From assembly GCF_009363095.1 (NCBI RefSeq), contig NZ_CP045295.1:186001-250000 (forward strand): DNA of 64,000 nucleotides. The letters run 5' to 3'. Below, one piece after another: positions 17,019-25,126 of the stretch. The position numbers were made by a program, and so were the translations under genes. Every line of letters starts with the position of its first letter. The stretch's first letter is position 1. The notes beneath the pieces were generated by a model. That model ran no database searches. It had not been told where the DNA came from and saw only the letters and a program-made list of their open reading frames with translations. The stretch is from Paenibacillus cellulositrophicus (GTDB lineage: Bacteria > Bacillota > Bacilli > Paenibacillales > Paenibacillaceae).

Positions 17019-17459
17019 TTATGAATTGTGATTAATAGTTCCTCTGAGTACATATGGTGCTGATGATTTACCAATTATAAGTCCCTTTAACTCACTTGGT
17101 ATATGTATGTATTCCTCTGCTCTTTGTGGTTCCATCCAAGTAACTTCCTCAATTTCTTCTGGAAATGAGATATTTATTTCTCCACCAATTACATTCCCTC
17201 TAAAGGTAAAGAAAATTGTATGATGTTCCCTATCTACAAAAAACGCTTCGCTTACACTGAAAATACCATTTATTTCAACCTCTAAGCCCGTTTCTTCTTT
17301 TACCTCACGAATAGCAGCTTCTTCAAGTGTTTCTCCACGTTCTACTGTTCCACCAGGAAGTGTATAGTAGGAAGATTTCATACCTTTGTTTTTGACCATC
17401 AATACATTTTTTTCTTGTTCATCAAAGAGAAGCACGTAGGCAACATCTACTCTATTCAT
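17019..17459 (-). CDS. NUDIX hydrolase
   Basis: 146 residues with a complete NUDIX box (GX5EX7REUXEEXGU) at about residues 35-60: PGGTVERGETLEEAAIREVK followed by EETGL. These enzymes cleave a nucleoside diphosphate linked to another group, using magnesium held by the box glutamates; many act in clean-up of oxidised or unwanted nucleotides. RBS AAGGGG precedes ATG 17,459. The gene is bounded on both sides by family II repeats and has AT-rich codon use, suggesting it moves as a unit with them. Substrate not predictable. Confidence 0.88.
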   Translation of the reverse strand: MNRVDVAYVLLFDEQEKNVLMVKNKGMKSSYYTLPGGTVERGETLEEAAIREVKEETGLEVEINGIFSVSEAFFVDREHHTIFFTFRGNVIGGEINISFPEEIEEVTWMEPQRAEEYIHIPSELKGLIIGKSSAPYVLRGTINHNS

Positions 17460-17515
17460 TTAATAAATCCCCTTCTCGAAGAAATGTGAATTATCAACAA
17501 TTCGTTACTTTATAT

Positions 17516-17545
17516 GAACTATCCTGCCCTTTAGCCTAATGCTGA
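17516..17545. repeat. Dispersed repeat, family II, left end only
   Basis: ACTATCCTGCCCTTTAGCCT matches the left end of the copies at 47,919, 48,617 and 51,126. The hairpin and right end are missing; family III sequence follows instead. Confidence 0.55.
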
Positions 17546-17556
17546 GGCCATTTTAG

Positions 17557-17640
17557 CTTTGTAACTCCATTTATGCGGGTATCAGCTTATCGCACTCGGT
17601 TTATAAAATGCTAAAAACTACATCTGTAATGAGGAATCAT
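17557..17640 (+). repeat. Dispersed repeat, family III, copy 2
   Basis: GTAACTCCATTTATGCGGG, TCGCACTCGGTTTATAAAAT and AAAAACTACATCTGTAATGA match the element at 9,829-9,934, with an internal stretch of about 25 bases missing. Confidence 0.65.
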
Positions 17641-17650
17641 CTATAGAGTG

Positions 17651-17680
17651 AAAAGAAAAGGCACCTAATTAAGTGCCTTT
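17651..17680 (-). terminator. Terminator downstream of the PEP-mutase-like gene
   Basis: Perfect 8-bp stem AAAGGCAC/GTGCCTTT; on the minus strand it is followed by TTTTCTTTT. It lies about 130 bases past the stop at 17,807. Confidence 0.7.
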
Positions 17681-17806
17681 CACGATCCCTCTATTTTAGC
17701 TTCCCACGTCGACGTATGGAACGCCCACACGACGCGCGCGCCGTTCGCGAACCGCCGCACACATTCAGTAAATCGTTGTGGAACTTTTACGTTATCCTTT
17801 CTTCAT

Positions 17807-18574
17807 TTAATCGAATAGCAAAGACGTATCCTGAGATTCATAAATTTGAGCCGCGCACGTATCCAGTAATGATTGAAGCTTCCGATATAAGGCGCCGCCG
17901 AGACTTAGCCGCTTGACGCCAAGTTCTTGGAGCTTTTTACAACTTGTAAGCCCTGGCACAGACATAAGGTTTAGAGGCGCGGCAATTTGTTCTGCAGCCG
18001 CTTTAATTTCGTTATCGTCCTTCAATCCAGGAACAAAAATTCCACTTGCGCCGCTTTCCACATAGGCTTGTGCCCGGACTGTCGTTTCGTTGCACGGATC
18101 CATACTCAGCAAATAGGTATCTGTTCTTGCATTAATATAAAAATCTTTATAGCCACTATTCTCTAGTGCCCCTCTGATTTTCGATAAAAGCCTGCATTGT
18201 TCGTTCAATGGTTTGAGTCCTGCTTGATTCTTGCGAGAATCCTCTATATTGATCCCCACAACGCCTATATCAGCAAGTTTCATTACATTCTCGACGATCG
18301 TTTTCTCGTCTTTTCCATAACCCGACTCTATGTCGGCAGAAACAGGGATGTTCACATGATCCAATATCGTTTTTATGCGATTTAGTATTGTGTCAAATTC
18401 GATTCTTTCACCATCCGGATGACCCAAGCTTTTCGCTATTCCCCAGCTGGTTGTACCGATAGCTTTGAATCCGGCTTTCTCCAGAGACAACGCAGAAAAC
18501 AAATCCCAAGCAACTCCTAACAATAAAAGCTCGTTTGATTGATGTAGTAGTTTAAACTCCTGAATTTTGTGCAT
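17807..18574 (-). CDS. Isocitrate lyase / PEP mutase superfamily protein
   Basis: 255 residues. Conserved blocks: GVAWDLFSALSLEKAGFKAI near the N terminus, SADIESGYG with the metal-ligand acids, VVGINIEDS, and NARTDTYLL. These place it in the ICL/PEP-mutase superfamily that makes or breaks C-C or C-P bonds next to a carboxylate. It lacks the EDK-x5-NS loop that marks true PEP mutases, which is present in the gene at 30,745, so it is more likely a lyase or oxaloacetate decarboxylase-like member; the reaction is unknown. RBS AGGAGGGAATAAAGGT precedes ATG 18,574. Single gene with its own terminator. Confidence 0.82.
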   Translation of the reverse strand: MHKIQEFKLLHQSNELLLLGVAWDLFSALSLEKAGFKAIGTTSWGIAKSLGHPDGERIEFDTILNRIKTILDHVNIPVSADIESGYGKDEKTIVENVMKLADIGVVGINIEDSRKNQAGLKPLNEQCRLLSKIRGALENSGYKDFYINARTDTYLLSMDPCNETTVRAQAYVESGASGIFVPGLKDDNEIKAAAEQIAAPLNLMSVPGLTSCKKLQELGVKRLSLGGALYRKLQSLLDTCAAQIYESQDTSLLFD

Positions 18575-18772
18575 ACCTTTATTCCCTCCTGCATCTTTGT
18601 AGTAAAGCTAATCCTCCAACTGCTTTCGTCCGGTATCAGGCAATTCGACCCTGACGAACCCATCTAACAATGAATTTCCTGACACCTGATTCTTTTATAA
18701 TTGCTTGAGCTTGTTGTCATTTTAGGGTTAAAAGCTAAAGCGATCTAGGCAGCTCTTCGAAAGCAGAAGAAA

Positions 18773-19297
18773 TCAGTTCCTTTTTAAAATGCCTAAATAT
18801 GCACTCCACGGTCCAACGTCAGCCCGGTATCTCTCCGCTAACACCCGAACCATTTGCGCAATATGCGTAAAATCATGAACAACCCATGTAGAGAGGAGCT
18901 CCCTTAACTTCACGACGCCGAATTCCGGATGCAGTCGGGTCTTTTCTAGATCGAGGGGATTGACGACCGACCTCAGTTTGGATATGTTCGCCAGTCTGAT
19001 GGTATGGAACTCTGATAATGCCTCTTCAACGGTTCTCTCGGACGTGTCCTTCAAGTGGGAATAGCGATCAAATAGTGGAAACAGATTGTTTTCCCCTTCC
19101 GCAAGAATGGATTCTATCCGCGGGATCCAGTTATGCTTCTCCGCTTCAACGAGGTGCTCAACGACTTCAACCAGGTTCCAGGTTCCTTCCCCTTCATTGC
19201 TATGCAGCCATCCCTCGGATAGACCGGATAAGAAGCACTCCAAAGTTTCCGGTGTGCGCTCCAAAATCCCAATGGCTTCACTCATATGGAAGTTCAT
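18773..19297 (-). CDS. DinB-family putative metal-dependent enzyme
   Basis: 174 residues of predominantly helical protein with histidines spaced as in DinB/YfiT four-helix proteins: [18 protein letters not shown] (about residues 43-60) and [19 protein letters not shown] near the C terminus. These bind a divalent metal; some members are bacillithiol-dependent transferases. The start ATG 19,297 lies seven bases after AAGGAG. A longer frame to 19,738 exists, but that part is antisense to a thioredoxin reductase remnant and has no family resemblance, so it is excluded. Confidence 0.8.
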   Translation of the reverse strand: MNFHMSEAIGILERTPETLECFLSGLSEGWLHSNEGEGTWNLVEVVEHLVEAEKHNWIPRIESILAEGENNLFPLFDRYSHLKDTSERTVEEALSEFHTIRLANISKLRSVVNPLDLEKTRLHPEFGVVKLRELLSTWVVHDFTHIAQMVRVLAERYRADVGPWSAYLGILKRN

Positions 19298-19501
19298 ATC
19301 AACACTCCTTTTCGCTATTTTTAAACTCATCTTCAAACTAGCTCTAGACCTCCTGGGCGGTGCAAAAATTTCTGACCACAGCGGTTCGATTGCCGATACC
19401 GTTTCGCATGACCAATGAACTGTGAAGCCTTCTCTATCCCCCCCGACAGCGCCGCATTGGAATCGCCAAGCATGGATGATATACGTCCAACCACCCCGGC
19501 C

Positions 19502-19759
19502 GGCGTCTTCGTGGCAATCGGCCATTCGCCGAACCCCAAGACCCTCGACGGCAAGATTACGACGGACGAAATCGGCTACATCCAGGTGAAGCCGGGAACG
19601 ACCGAAACGAACATTCCGGGCGTATTCGCCTGCGGAGACGTGCAGGACGTGCGCTTCCGTCAAGCGATTTCCGCTGCCGGTAATGGATGCATGGCCGCCA
19701 TGGACTGCGAGAAGTTCCTGGAAGACAGCATGGTACATGACTGGAGCGAAACACTGTAA
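19502..19759 (+). pseudogene. trxB: Thioredoxin reductase, C-terminal fragment
   Basis: The reading frame [35 protein letters not shown] and [18 protein letters not shown] is the typical C-terminal third of TrxB, including the FAD-binding GD motif in ACGDV, and it ends naturally at 19,759 with a terminator after it. The N-terminal FAD domain and the CxxC NADPH domain are missing; sequence before 19,502 has no resemblance. It is therefore a decayed or translocated 3' end, presumably of a second trxB. The functional gene must be elsewhere. Confidence 0.8.
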
Positions 19760-19765
19760 AGCGGA

Positions 19766-20515
19766 TCAATACGAACATAGAGAAGGAGCCGGGGACACCT
19801 CCTTTTTATATAAGAATGGAGAGTGGGCCGTTAACTGATCTTGCTGAGGAAAGTGGCGCTGGTGCTTTATGCGTGCTAGTCTCTGTGTTGCTAGTTTCTG
19901 TGGATGGCATGTAGGAAGGGCGCTGTGCGTTAATTCGATTAAGATGGAAAACGCGCTGTATGCGAGAAGCAGGCCCATCGTGATGTTAAACGGGGTTTGG
20001 TACACCGACAGCAATCGCTGAAATATAAAGCCGAACATGCTCCAACAGAAGGTGCTTATCACGCTCAAGAGTGCCAGAAACAAAGAGAAGCTGATCAAGG
20101 CCAGATGGGAAGAATAATATGGGAGAATAAAGGTCGATACGGACGTTATAGCGTACAATATTCCTTTGGGATTGATAAACTGCAGAAGCACCGCCGTCAG
20201 AAAGCGATTGTTTTTGTCCTCTCTGCTGCTCGCGGCTTTCTTGCGTTGGAACACGATTTTAACGGCGAGATACAGCATATAGGCCGCTCCCAGAATCGTC
20301 ATCCACCACCGGATACCGGGAATGAGATGTTTAAGCAGCAGATTGCAGTAACTGCACAGCAGCGCCACGACAAAAAAACCGGCGCCAACGCCCAGACAGA
20401 ATCGGATCGTTCGTCGAAAACCGTACTGGTGGGCAAACAGCATCGCCATAAAGTTGTTGGGGCCCGGGGTAAAGGTGCTCACTAAAATATAGACTAGAAA
20501 CGAATATACAGGCAT
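19766..20515 (-). CDS. LysE/RhtB-family amino-acid exporter
   Basis: 249 residues. It starts MPVYSFLVYILVSTFTPGP, the conserved N terminus with the TPGPN motif in the first helix, and shows five to six membrane helices including FINPKGILYAITSVSTFILP. Members export amino acids or cysteine metabolites. Typical length is about 200 residues and the usual C-terminal FNITMGLLLAYSAFSILIE is present near residue 190; the last 50 residues (HPQKLATQRLARIKHQRHF onward) look unrelated and run through the trxB terminator, so the original stop was probably lost. Confidence 0.82.
   Translation of the reverse strand: MPVYSFLVYILVSTFTPGPNNFMAMLFAHQYGFRRTIRFCLGVGAGFFVVALLCSYCNLLLKHLIPGIRWWMTILGAAYMLYLAVKIVFQRKKAASSREDKNNRFLTAVLLQFINPKGILYAITSVSTFILPYYSSHLALISFSLFLALLSVISTFCWSMFGFIFQRLLSVYQTPFNITMGLLLAYSAFSILIELTHSALPTCHPQKLATQRLARIKHQRHFPQQDQLTAHSPFLYKKEVSPAPSLCSY
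19783..19807 (+). terminator. Terminator of the trxB remnant
   Basis: Stem AAGGAG/CTCCTT followed by TTT, 23 bases after the stop at 19,759. It now lies inside the extended 3' end of the opposing LysE gene. Confidence 0.6.
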
Positions 20516-20589
20516 CTTCGGTCTCCTCCGCTAGATGTTATAATGTCCAAAAAATACGCTATAACGCATTTATGGCGGCAATACATGTG

Positions 20590-21124
20590 AGAACAGCAGC
20601 CGGATGGCCACTGCGGCGAGCAGCGTCACCCCGCAGACGATCCAGAACGTCGTGCGATGTCGAACATCAGGTCAACCCACGTCCCGAATAGGACGCCCAG
20701 GATCTGCGAGACGGTCTTCCCAGCAATGACGATCGACAACCGCGCACCCCCACTTTGCGGGCGCGGCCAGAGTGGAGGCGGTGGCGACGGCCACCTGTGA
20801 GAACAGGCCCGTCCCCAACGTGGCTACGATCCGTCCGGTCAGCATCAGGCTGTACGAGGAAGCGAATCCGCAGACCACGTTTCCAACGGCAAGCAGTAGC
20901 AGCAAACCGAACAACAATCTCCTGTGTTCTATCCTCCCGGTCAGTGTCGTCAGCAACGGCGACGACACTGCTAAACTGGCGAGAACGCCGTCACCAGCTG
21001 TCCGGCAATCGCCGTCGACACGTGCAACGCCGCCGCAAGCGTCGACAGCCGCCGCCGATCATGAACCCTTCCAAGCCGATCGCGAACGAACCGAGCGCCA
21101 ACCAAAAAATCCGTTTGTCCATTG
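20590..21124 (-). pseudogene. MFS transporter, fragmented N-terminal half
   Basis: Reading the minus strand from about 21,124 gives MDKRIFWLALGSFAIGLEGF, then in another frame LTTLTGRIEHRRLLFGLLLL and VVCGFASSYSLMLTGRIVAT, and in a third TTFWIVCGVTLLAAVAIRLL. These are helices 1 to about 6 of a sugar-efflux/AraJ-like major facilitator, separated by frameshifts and stops. The second half is absent. Operator-like palindromes lie just upstream at 21,155-21,356, suggesting the gene was once regulated by the neighbouring Rrf2-type protein. Confidence 0.7.
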
Positions 21125-21154
21125 TAATCTCACCTTATCCAATTTCGACTTTTC

Positions 21155-21181
21155 TCAATGTAATTAAATTAGTTACAATGA
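21155..21181. promoter_or_regulatory. 27-bp palindrome, operator 1
   Basis: Ends TCAATGTAA and TTACAATGA form an imperfect inverted repeat with nine bases between. It is about 30 bases before the MFS remnant start. Same length and ends as the sites at 21,231, 21,330 and 21,626. Confidence 0.6.
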
Positions 21182-21230
21182 AAACTATAACCAGGTTCAT
21201 TCGCGGCTTGAATCAGAGGTCTTCTCAACG

Positions 21231-21257
21231 TCAACATAACCAAATCAGTTGCATTGA
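21231..21257. promoter_or_regulatory. 27-bp operator-like site 2
   Basis: Starts TCAACATAAC and ends AATCAGTTGCATTGA. The right half is identical to that of site 3; the left half is degenerate. Confidence 0.45.
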
Positions 21258-21329
21258 ACACCGAGATGCGCCCCTCCGTCGGCCTATAAAACAAGTACAG
21301 CGGCTTGGGGATCCCATTGTCACTTACTC

Positions 21330-21356
21330 TCAATGATACTGAATCAGTTGCATTGA
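21330..21356. promoter_or_regulatory. 27-bp palindrome, operator 3
   Basis: Ends TCAATG and CATTGA, right half AATCAGTTGCATTGA. Spaced about 100 bases from site 2. Confidence 0.5.
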
Positions 21357-21383
21357 TCGCCGCAGAAAATAACGCCAATCGGA

Positions 21384-21611
21384 TTATTCAAACGGCAGAC
21401 CGGCTTCCTCGGACGGCTCCTGCGACCGATTCCCTTTTCCGATGACTCGGATCCTTCGGTCGTTCGGCATCTCCGAGCCAGAAGCTGTTCCCGGCTTGCG
21501 CTTCTCCGACCCCCTCTGGTGAGCGGCTCTCCTCGGTTCGTCCTTCTCCACCCAAAAAGCCAGCCAAGTCAAAATATGAAGCGCGATCGTATAACGGCTG
21601 ACGATGATCAT
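21384..21611 (-). pseudogene. Rrf2-family transcriptional regulator, decayed
   Basis: From ATG 21,611, with RBS AAGGAGGG, the frame reads MIIVSRYTIALHILTWLAFW, which is the opening helix of Rrf2-family winged-helix regulators (usual form: SRFA-x-A-x-HIL). After about 30 residues the resemblance is lost and the expected VNTNPVVIRR recognition-helix region is not found in any frame, so the gene is truncated or scrambled. It lies next to an MFS remnant and four similar 27-bp operators, one of which (21,626) overlaps its own promoter region. Confidence 0.55.
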
Positions 21612-21625
21612 GCGAGCACCCTCCT

Positions 21626-21652
21626 TCAATAAAACCATTATAGTTACATTGA
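21626..21652. promoter_or_regulatory. 27-bp operator-like site 4, upstream of the Rrf2 remnant
   Basis: Starts TCAATAAAACC and ends TATAGTTACATTGA, 15 bases upstream of the Rrf2 start codon, placed for autoregulation. Confidence 0.5.
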
Positions 21653-21837
21653 ATCCCCTCCGTCAACGGCCCCCCGGCATGTTTTCCAACAATATCAAGG
21701 ATGCAAGCAAAATGTTTACGTGCATAATGATGGTGCGGCAGAAACTCATCCAACACCGAATAATCAGTAATGCGATGGCGTTGACGTTTATAACGAATCC
21801 AACAAGTACACCAAATTTGTTGCATTTCTTTTAAAAT

Positions 21838-22099
21838 ATTGAAGCCCGCCCATTGCTTCTTTGGTGTAGTCGTAATTTCTCCATAGAGCGGGCTTGCTCT
21901 ATCAAGCTCAAACGGACCGAAAGTACCAATACCGAGAGCATCGATTGGTTGGTTTACTGCGGAAGTACTCGATCACTTTCTTCATGGTTAGATCCGGGGT
22001 TTCTGTTGGGAAAACAGCACTATCCCATATGACTCCATGCTTATTACCGATACCGCATACAAACTTTGTACCTCCAGCTTCAATCGCTGAACAATAATG
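21838..22099 (-). pseudogene. ROK-family fructokinase, N-terminal remnant
   Basis: On the minus strand: SAIEAGGTKFVCGIGNKHG (phosphate-binding loop of ROK kinases) then FPTETPDLTMKKVIEYFR, and after a frameshift near 21,955 ALGIGTFGPFELDRASPLYG followed by ITTTPKKQWAGFNILK. This is the start of a GmuE/YdhR-type fructokinase; the remaining two thirds are missing. Its 5' end abuts the LacI-type operator at 22,096, so it was probably the divergent target of the LacI regulator next to it. Confidence 0.75.
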
Positions 22100-22116
22100 A
22101 AAACGTTATACGTATA
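22096..22116. promoter_or_regulatory. LacI-family operator, copy 1
   Basis: AATGAAAACGTTATACGTATA contains the AACGTT centre common to LacI-family sites. The reverse complement is almost identical to the site at 25,480 (TATACGTTAAACGTTTTCAT). It lies between the ROK remnant and the LacI gene. Confidence 0.6.
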
Positions 22117-22181
22117 ATTGTTGCAATCTAAGTGCTTTTTGATATCCTAAAGAAGTAGAATACACGGGAAGGTTGAGATTA

Positions 22182-23195
22182 ATGGTTAATGTTACGATTG
22201 CCGATGTGGCGGCCAAAGCCGGCGTTTCGCTTGCGACTGTATCACGAGTGCTAAACAACCGCGATGGAAGTATAAAGATCAGTGAAAAGACAAAGCAAAA
22301 AGTGCTGCAATCGGCCCAAGAACTCGGTTATCAGATCAACCCCTTCGCCGCTGCTCTCCGATCAAAGCGCTCAGGAGTCATCGGTGCGATCATTCGCGAC
22401 ATTCATGACCCCTTCCTATCGCTTCTCGTACGTGAAGTGCAAAAAGCCGCGCACGATAAAGGAATGGAAATGCTTATGGGACACGCCGATTACGATGCAC
22501 ATACTGCAGAGCGTCAGCTGCATTTCATGATAAACCATTGGTTCGATGGTCTCGTTCTAATTGGAAATCTGTCCACCCATTCTCTTCTGGAACGCAGCAA
22601 ACAAAGCGGTACCCCCATTGTATCGATTACCGGGGACCGTTCACTACCAATTCCGCAGGTAAGAACAGATGACGCAAAAGGCGTTCATTTAGCTCTCGAT
22701 CATTTAATCGAGCTGGGTCACCACACTATAGGTTTCCTTGGGAATCTAGAGCACGCTGGAGTAAGGACACGATTGAGAGCCTTTAAAGATTACTTGCAGC
22801 ACCGTGGTTTTGAGCCAGACGAAAGCCATATTCTAGACGCTCGCGACCGGTTTACCGCTTTCGAACGTTCCAAAGCGTTCTTTGAATGTCGCAAAGCTCC
22901 CTCGGCCCTGTTCTGCACGTCGGATCAGTACGCCTTGAGCGCAATTCGTGCGGCTTGGTATCTAAACAAGCGAATACCAGACGACCTGTCCATTATTGGA
23001 TTTGACGATATTGAAGAAGCGGCTGATTCCTTTCCGCCGCTAACAACCGTGAAGCAGCCGGCGCGAGAACTTGCCATTACGGCAATCAACCTGCTCACCG
23101 GCTTAATCGATGGAACGCGTGATACGATTGAGCAAAGCGAATCCGTTGTCGAGCCGCAACTAATCATCCGGGAAACTACTGCTACCCGAGTCTAG
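22182..23195 (+). CDS. LacI-family transcriptional regulator
   Basis: 337 residues. Helix-turn-helix at the N terminus (VTIADVAAKAGVSLATVSRV, then the hinge ELGYQINPFAAALRSKRSG) followed by a periplasmic-binding-protein-like ligand domain with GVIGAIIRDIHDPFLSLLV and IIGFDDIEEAADSFPPLTTV near the end. It should repress the neighbouring sugar or hydrolase genes until a small carbohydrate binds. ATG 22,182 is the natural start; a TTG nine bases earlier is in frame. Two near-identical operator-like sites flank the region at 22,096 and 25,480, upstream of the ROK remnant and of the leftward hydrolase cluster. Confidence 0.9.
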   Translation: MVNVTIADVAAKAGVSLATVSRVLNNRDGSIKISEKTKQKVLQSAQELGYQINPFAAALRSKRSGVIGAIIRDIHDPFLSLLVREVQKAAHDKGMEMLMGHADYDAHTAERQLHFMINHWFDGLVLIGNLSTHSLLERSKQSGTPIVSITGDRSLPIPQVRTDDAKGVHLALDHLIELGHHTIGFLGNLEHAGVRTRLRAFKDYLQHRGFEPDESHILDARDRFTAFERSKAFFECRKAPSALFCTSDQYALSAIRAAWYLNKRIPDDLSIIGFDDIEEAADSFPPLTTVKQPARELAITAINLLTGLIDGTRDTIEQSESVVEPQLIIRETTATRV

Positions 23196-23228
23196 CTGAG
23201 AAGTATGGTCCGTCCGCTTGCGGATGAC

Positions 23229-23474
23229 TCATAAGATGCTTCCATGATACGCAACATTTCGATCGCATATTTGTAACACTTCACCAAAACGCTCCATCGG
23301 AACTGAGCACCTTAAAAACAATTTGGTTGCCTCGCACAATTTTCCGATAGACGGTGGAACCACGAGAATCAAGGCCGGAGGGTTGTCATAAGCTCCAAAC
23401 GGGGTGGCCTTTATGATGTCCGCCAACTCACCGGCTTCCTTATTTGAATTGCCATAACACAGTATGGTAGTCAT
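23229..23474 (-). CDS. Small protein of unknown function, end of LacI-linked cluster
   Basis: 81 residues starting MTTILCYGNSNKEAGELADI and ending in ERFGEVLQICDRNVAYHG. Start ATG 23,474 is eight bases after AAGGA, five bases past the stop of the HAD gene, so it is co-translated with it. No membrane segment or metal motif. I do not recognise the family; it could be a truncated larger protein. Position as last gene of the cluster is the only functional hint. Confidence 0.45.
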   Translation of the reverse strand: MTTILCYGNSNKEAGELADIIKATPFGAYDNPPALILVVPPSIGKLCEATKLFLRCSVPMERFGEVLQICDRNVAYHGSIL

Positions 23475-23478
23475 CCAG

Positions 23479-24195
23479 TCATTCCTTTCGGGAACCCAGT
23501 GTACGGTTATAAGAGGTCCGAATTGGCACGCTGACTTCCCCAATATGAATATGGCTCTTACCTGACCCGCCATTCTTGCTCACCAGCTTGACGGATTTGA
23601 AGTCATCGACGACAACCGCCGCTCCCTTGCCCTTCAATAATCGATCCAGACCAACACCTGCAACATACATTCCTGCCGCCACCGCTGAACGAACACCGCT
23701 ACTGGCATCTTCGAACACAATGCAACTGCCGGGGTCGACGTTCAACCGTTCGGCAGCCAGAAGATAGCAGTCCGGAGCAGGTTTTCCTTGAGCGATGTGC
23801 TCGGCTGTAACGATTACATCAAAGTAAGTCTGCCATTTCAGCTGGTAAATGACCTCGTTCACCTTTGACGCAGAAGCACTCGTTACGAGCGCGGTCTTTA
23901 CACCCGCCTCGCGTACTGATGCCAGAAATGTTGATACACCGATGATTTCCTGATAGGTCATCGTTGCTTCATACGATTCAAGTTTGGAAAGAACCACAGC
24001 ACGTTCGATAGAAGTCAGCCTAGGGAATAGACGGTCCAGTGTATAGGAAGCTTGACACCCATAGATAAATTGATTAAAATCCGAAGGTTCCAAACGGATG
24101 CCACATCCAGTGGCGACCTGATTCCAGAATTCCTTGACTGAAGATTGTGTGTCGATAAGAACTCCATCCATATCAAATGCAATTGCTTTAAACAT
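23479..24195 (-). CDS. HAD-superfamily sugar-phosphatase or beta-phosphoglucomutase-like protein
   Basis: 238 residues. HAD motif I FDMDGVLIDTQ supplies the nucleophilic aspartate; motif II is ALVTSAS; motif III Lys lies in GKPAPDCYLLAAERL; motif IV is CIVFEDASSGVRSA. The cap domain between residues 15 and 85 and the DxDGVLIDT form are those of the beta-phosphoglucomutase/phosphatase subgroup, acting on small sugar phosphates in the cytoplasm. The ATG overlaps the end of the hydrolase gene by eight bases with GGAGGTATCC before it. Part of the LacI-linked operon. The last about 30 residues diverge from family norms. Confidence 0.85.
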   Translation of the reverse strand: MFKAIAFDMDGVLIDTQSSVKEFWNQVATGCGIRLEPSDFNQFIYGCQASYTLDRLFPRLTSIERAVVLSKLESYEATMTYQEIIGVSTFLASVREAGVKTALVTSASASKVNEVIYQLKWQTYFDVIVTAEHIAQGKPAPDCYLLAAERLNVDPGSCIVFEDASSGVRSAVAAGMYVAGVGLDRLLKGKGAAVVVDDFKSVKLVSKNGGSGKSHIHIGEVSVPIRTSYNRTLGSRKE

Positions 24196-25126
24196 GCGGA
24201 TACCTCCGAGATTTTACAAGTGAGGGATGATGAAGATGCAGCGATTCTAACGCTTCCGCAACCGCATCAGGGCGCTGTCGCGGCAGAAAATGTCCTGCTC
24301 CGCGGACCACTCTTCTTTCCGTGCCTTCGATAAATTTGGACATCAGTTCCTCCGATCGGAAGAGAGGGTGGACCGTATCTTCATCTCCGTGCAGCACCAT
24401 TGCCGGAACTTCAATTTGCGGTAATGTCGATAGATACTTTTCAGTCTCGATGAATGCAGGATCACCGTTATCATTTTGATGAACATGCCTGTACTCCTGA
24501 ATCACCACTTGTACAAAATCCGGATTCTCGAATGAATGGGCCGTTCGCTCGAAGGTAAGATCGTCAAAATGCCAGCTAGGCGACCAGCGTTCCCACAACT
24601 TTCGACAGATCTCTCTTCGATAAGCTTCCAGTCCCGCTTTTCCACGCTCCGTATTAAAGTACCATTGATACCAGCATTCTGCTTCCAGGGCCGGAGGAGC
24701 CGGCTTAGGAGGAGACATCACATCGTGGACATCATAACCGCCGATTGCTACCAGAGCTCGAATTCGTTTCGGGTTCAGGATCGCGGCGACGCAACAGGCT
24801 CGACATCCCCAATCATACCCGGCTATAGACGCCCGTTCGAGCCGCAAGGCATCCATGAATTGCAATAAATCCAGCCCCAATGCAGCCTGCTGCCCGACCC
24901 TTGGCGTATCCGGATCGATAAATCGAGTCGGACCATAACCCCTCAAGTATGGCATCAATACCCGGTAGCCTGCCGAAGACAATATTGACGCCGTCCCATC
25001 CCAAACACGAACGTCATCGGGGAAACCATGCATCAGGATAACAGGGAAGCCGTCTGGCGCCCCCTCCTCTTCGTAAGCAATTTCCAACTGCGGCGTTCGA
25101 ACCGTTTTCACTTTCACTTCACTCAT
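24188..25126 (-). CDS. Alpha/beta hydrolase, epoxide-hydrolase/haloalkane-dehalogenase type
   Basis: 312 residues. Oxyanion-hole motif MHGFPDD, nucleophile elbow GYDWGCRACCVA with Asp as nucleophile (as in epoxide hydrolases and dehalogenases), acid in HGDEDTVHPLF, and histidine in GAGHFLPRQRPDAV. A lid with WYQWYFNTERGK lies between. No signal peptide. It is second in a minus-strand cluster whose first gene is a decayed TIM-barrel epimerase and whose promoter carries a LacI-type operator. Substrate unknown. Confidence 0.85.
   Translation of the reverse strand: MSEVKVKTVRTPQLEIAYEEEGAPDGFPVILMHGFPDDVRVWDGTASILSSAGYRVLMPYLRGYGPTRFIDPDTPRVGQQAALGLDLLQFMDALRLERASIAGYDWGCRACCVAAILNPKRIRALVAIGGYDVHDVMSPPKPAPPALEAECWYQWYFNTERGKAGLEAYRREICRKLWERWSPSWHFDDLTFERTAHSFENPDFVQVVIQEYRHVHQNDNGDPAFIETEKYLSTLPQIEVPAMVLHGDEDTVHPLFRSEELMSKFIEGTERRVVRGAGHFLPRQRPDAVAEALESLHLHHPSLVKSRRYPHV

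Noticed and set aside
17716..17916. GC-rich plus-strand frame next to the PEP-mutase-like gene
   Set aside because: Second half is antisense to that gene; the first 80 bases are GC-rich debris with no RBS.
19298..19738. N-terminal extension of the DinB-type gene
   Set aside because: It is antisense to the TrxB remnant, has no family resemblance, and a proper RBS and ATG exist at 19,297.
21169..21378. 69-codon minus-strand frame
   Set aside because: It consists of operator-like sites and spacer; no RBS and no protein-like composition.
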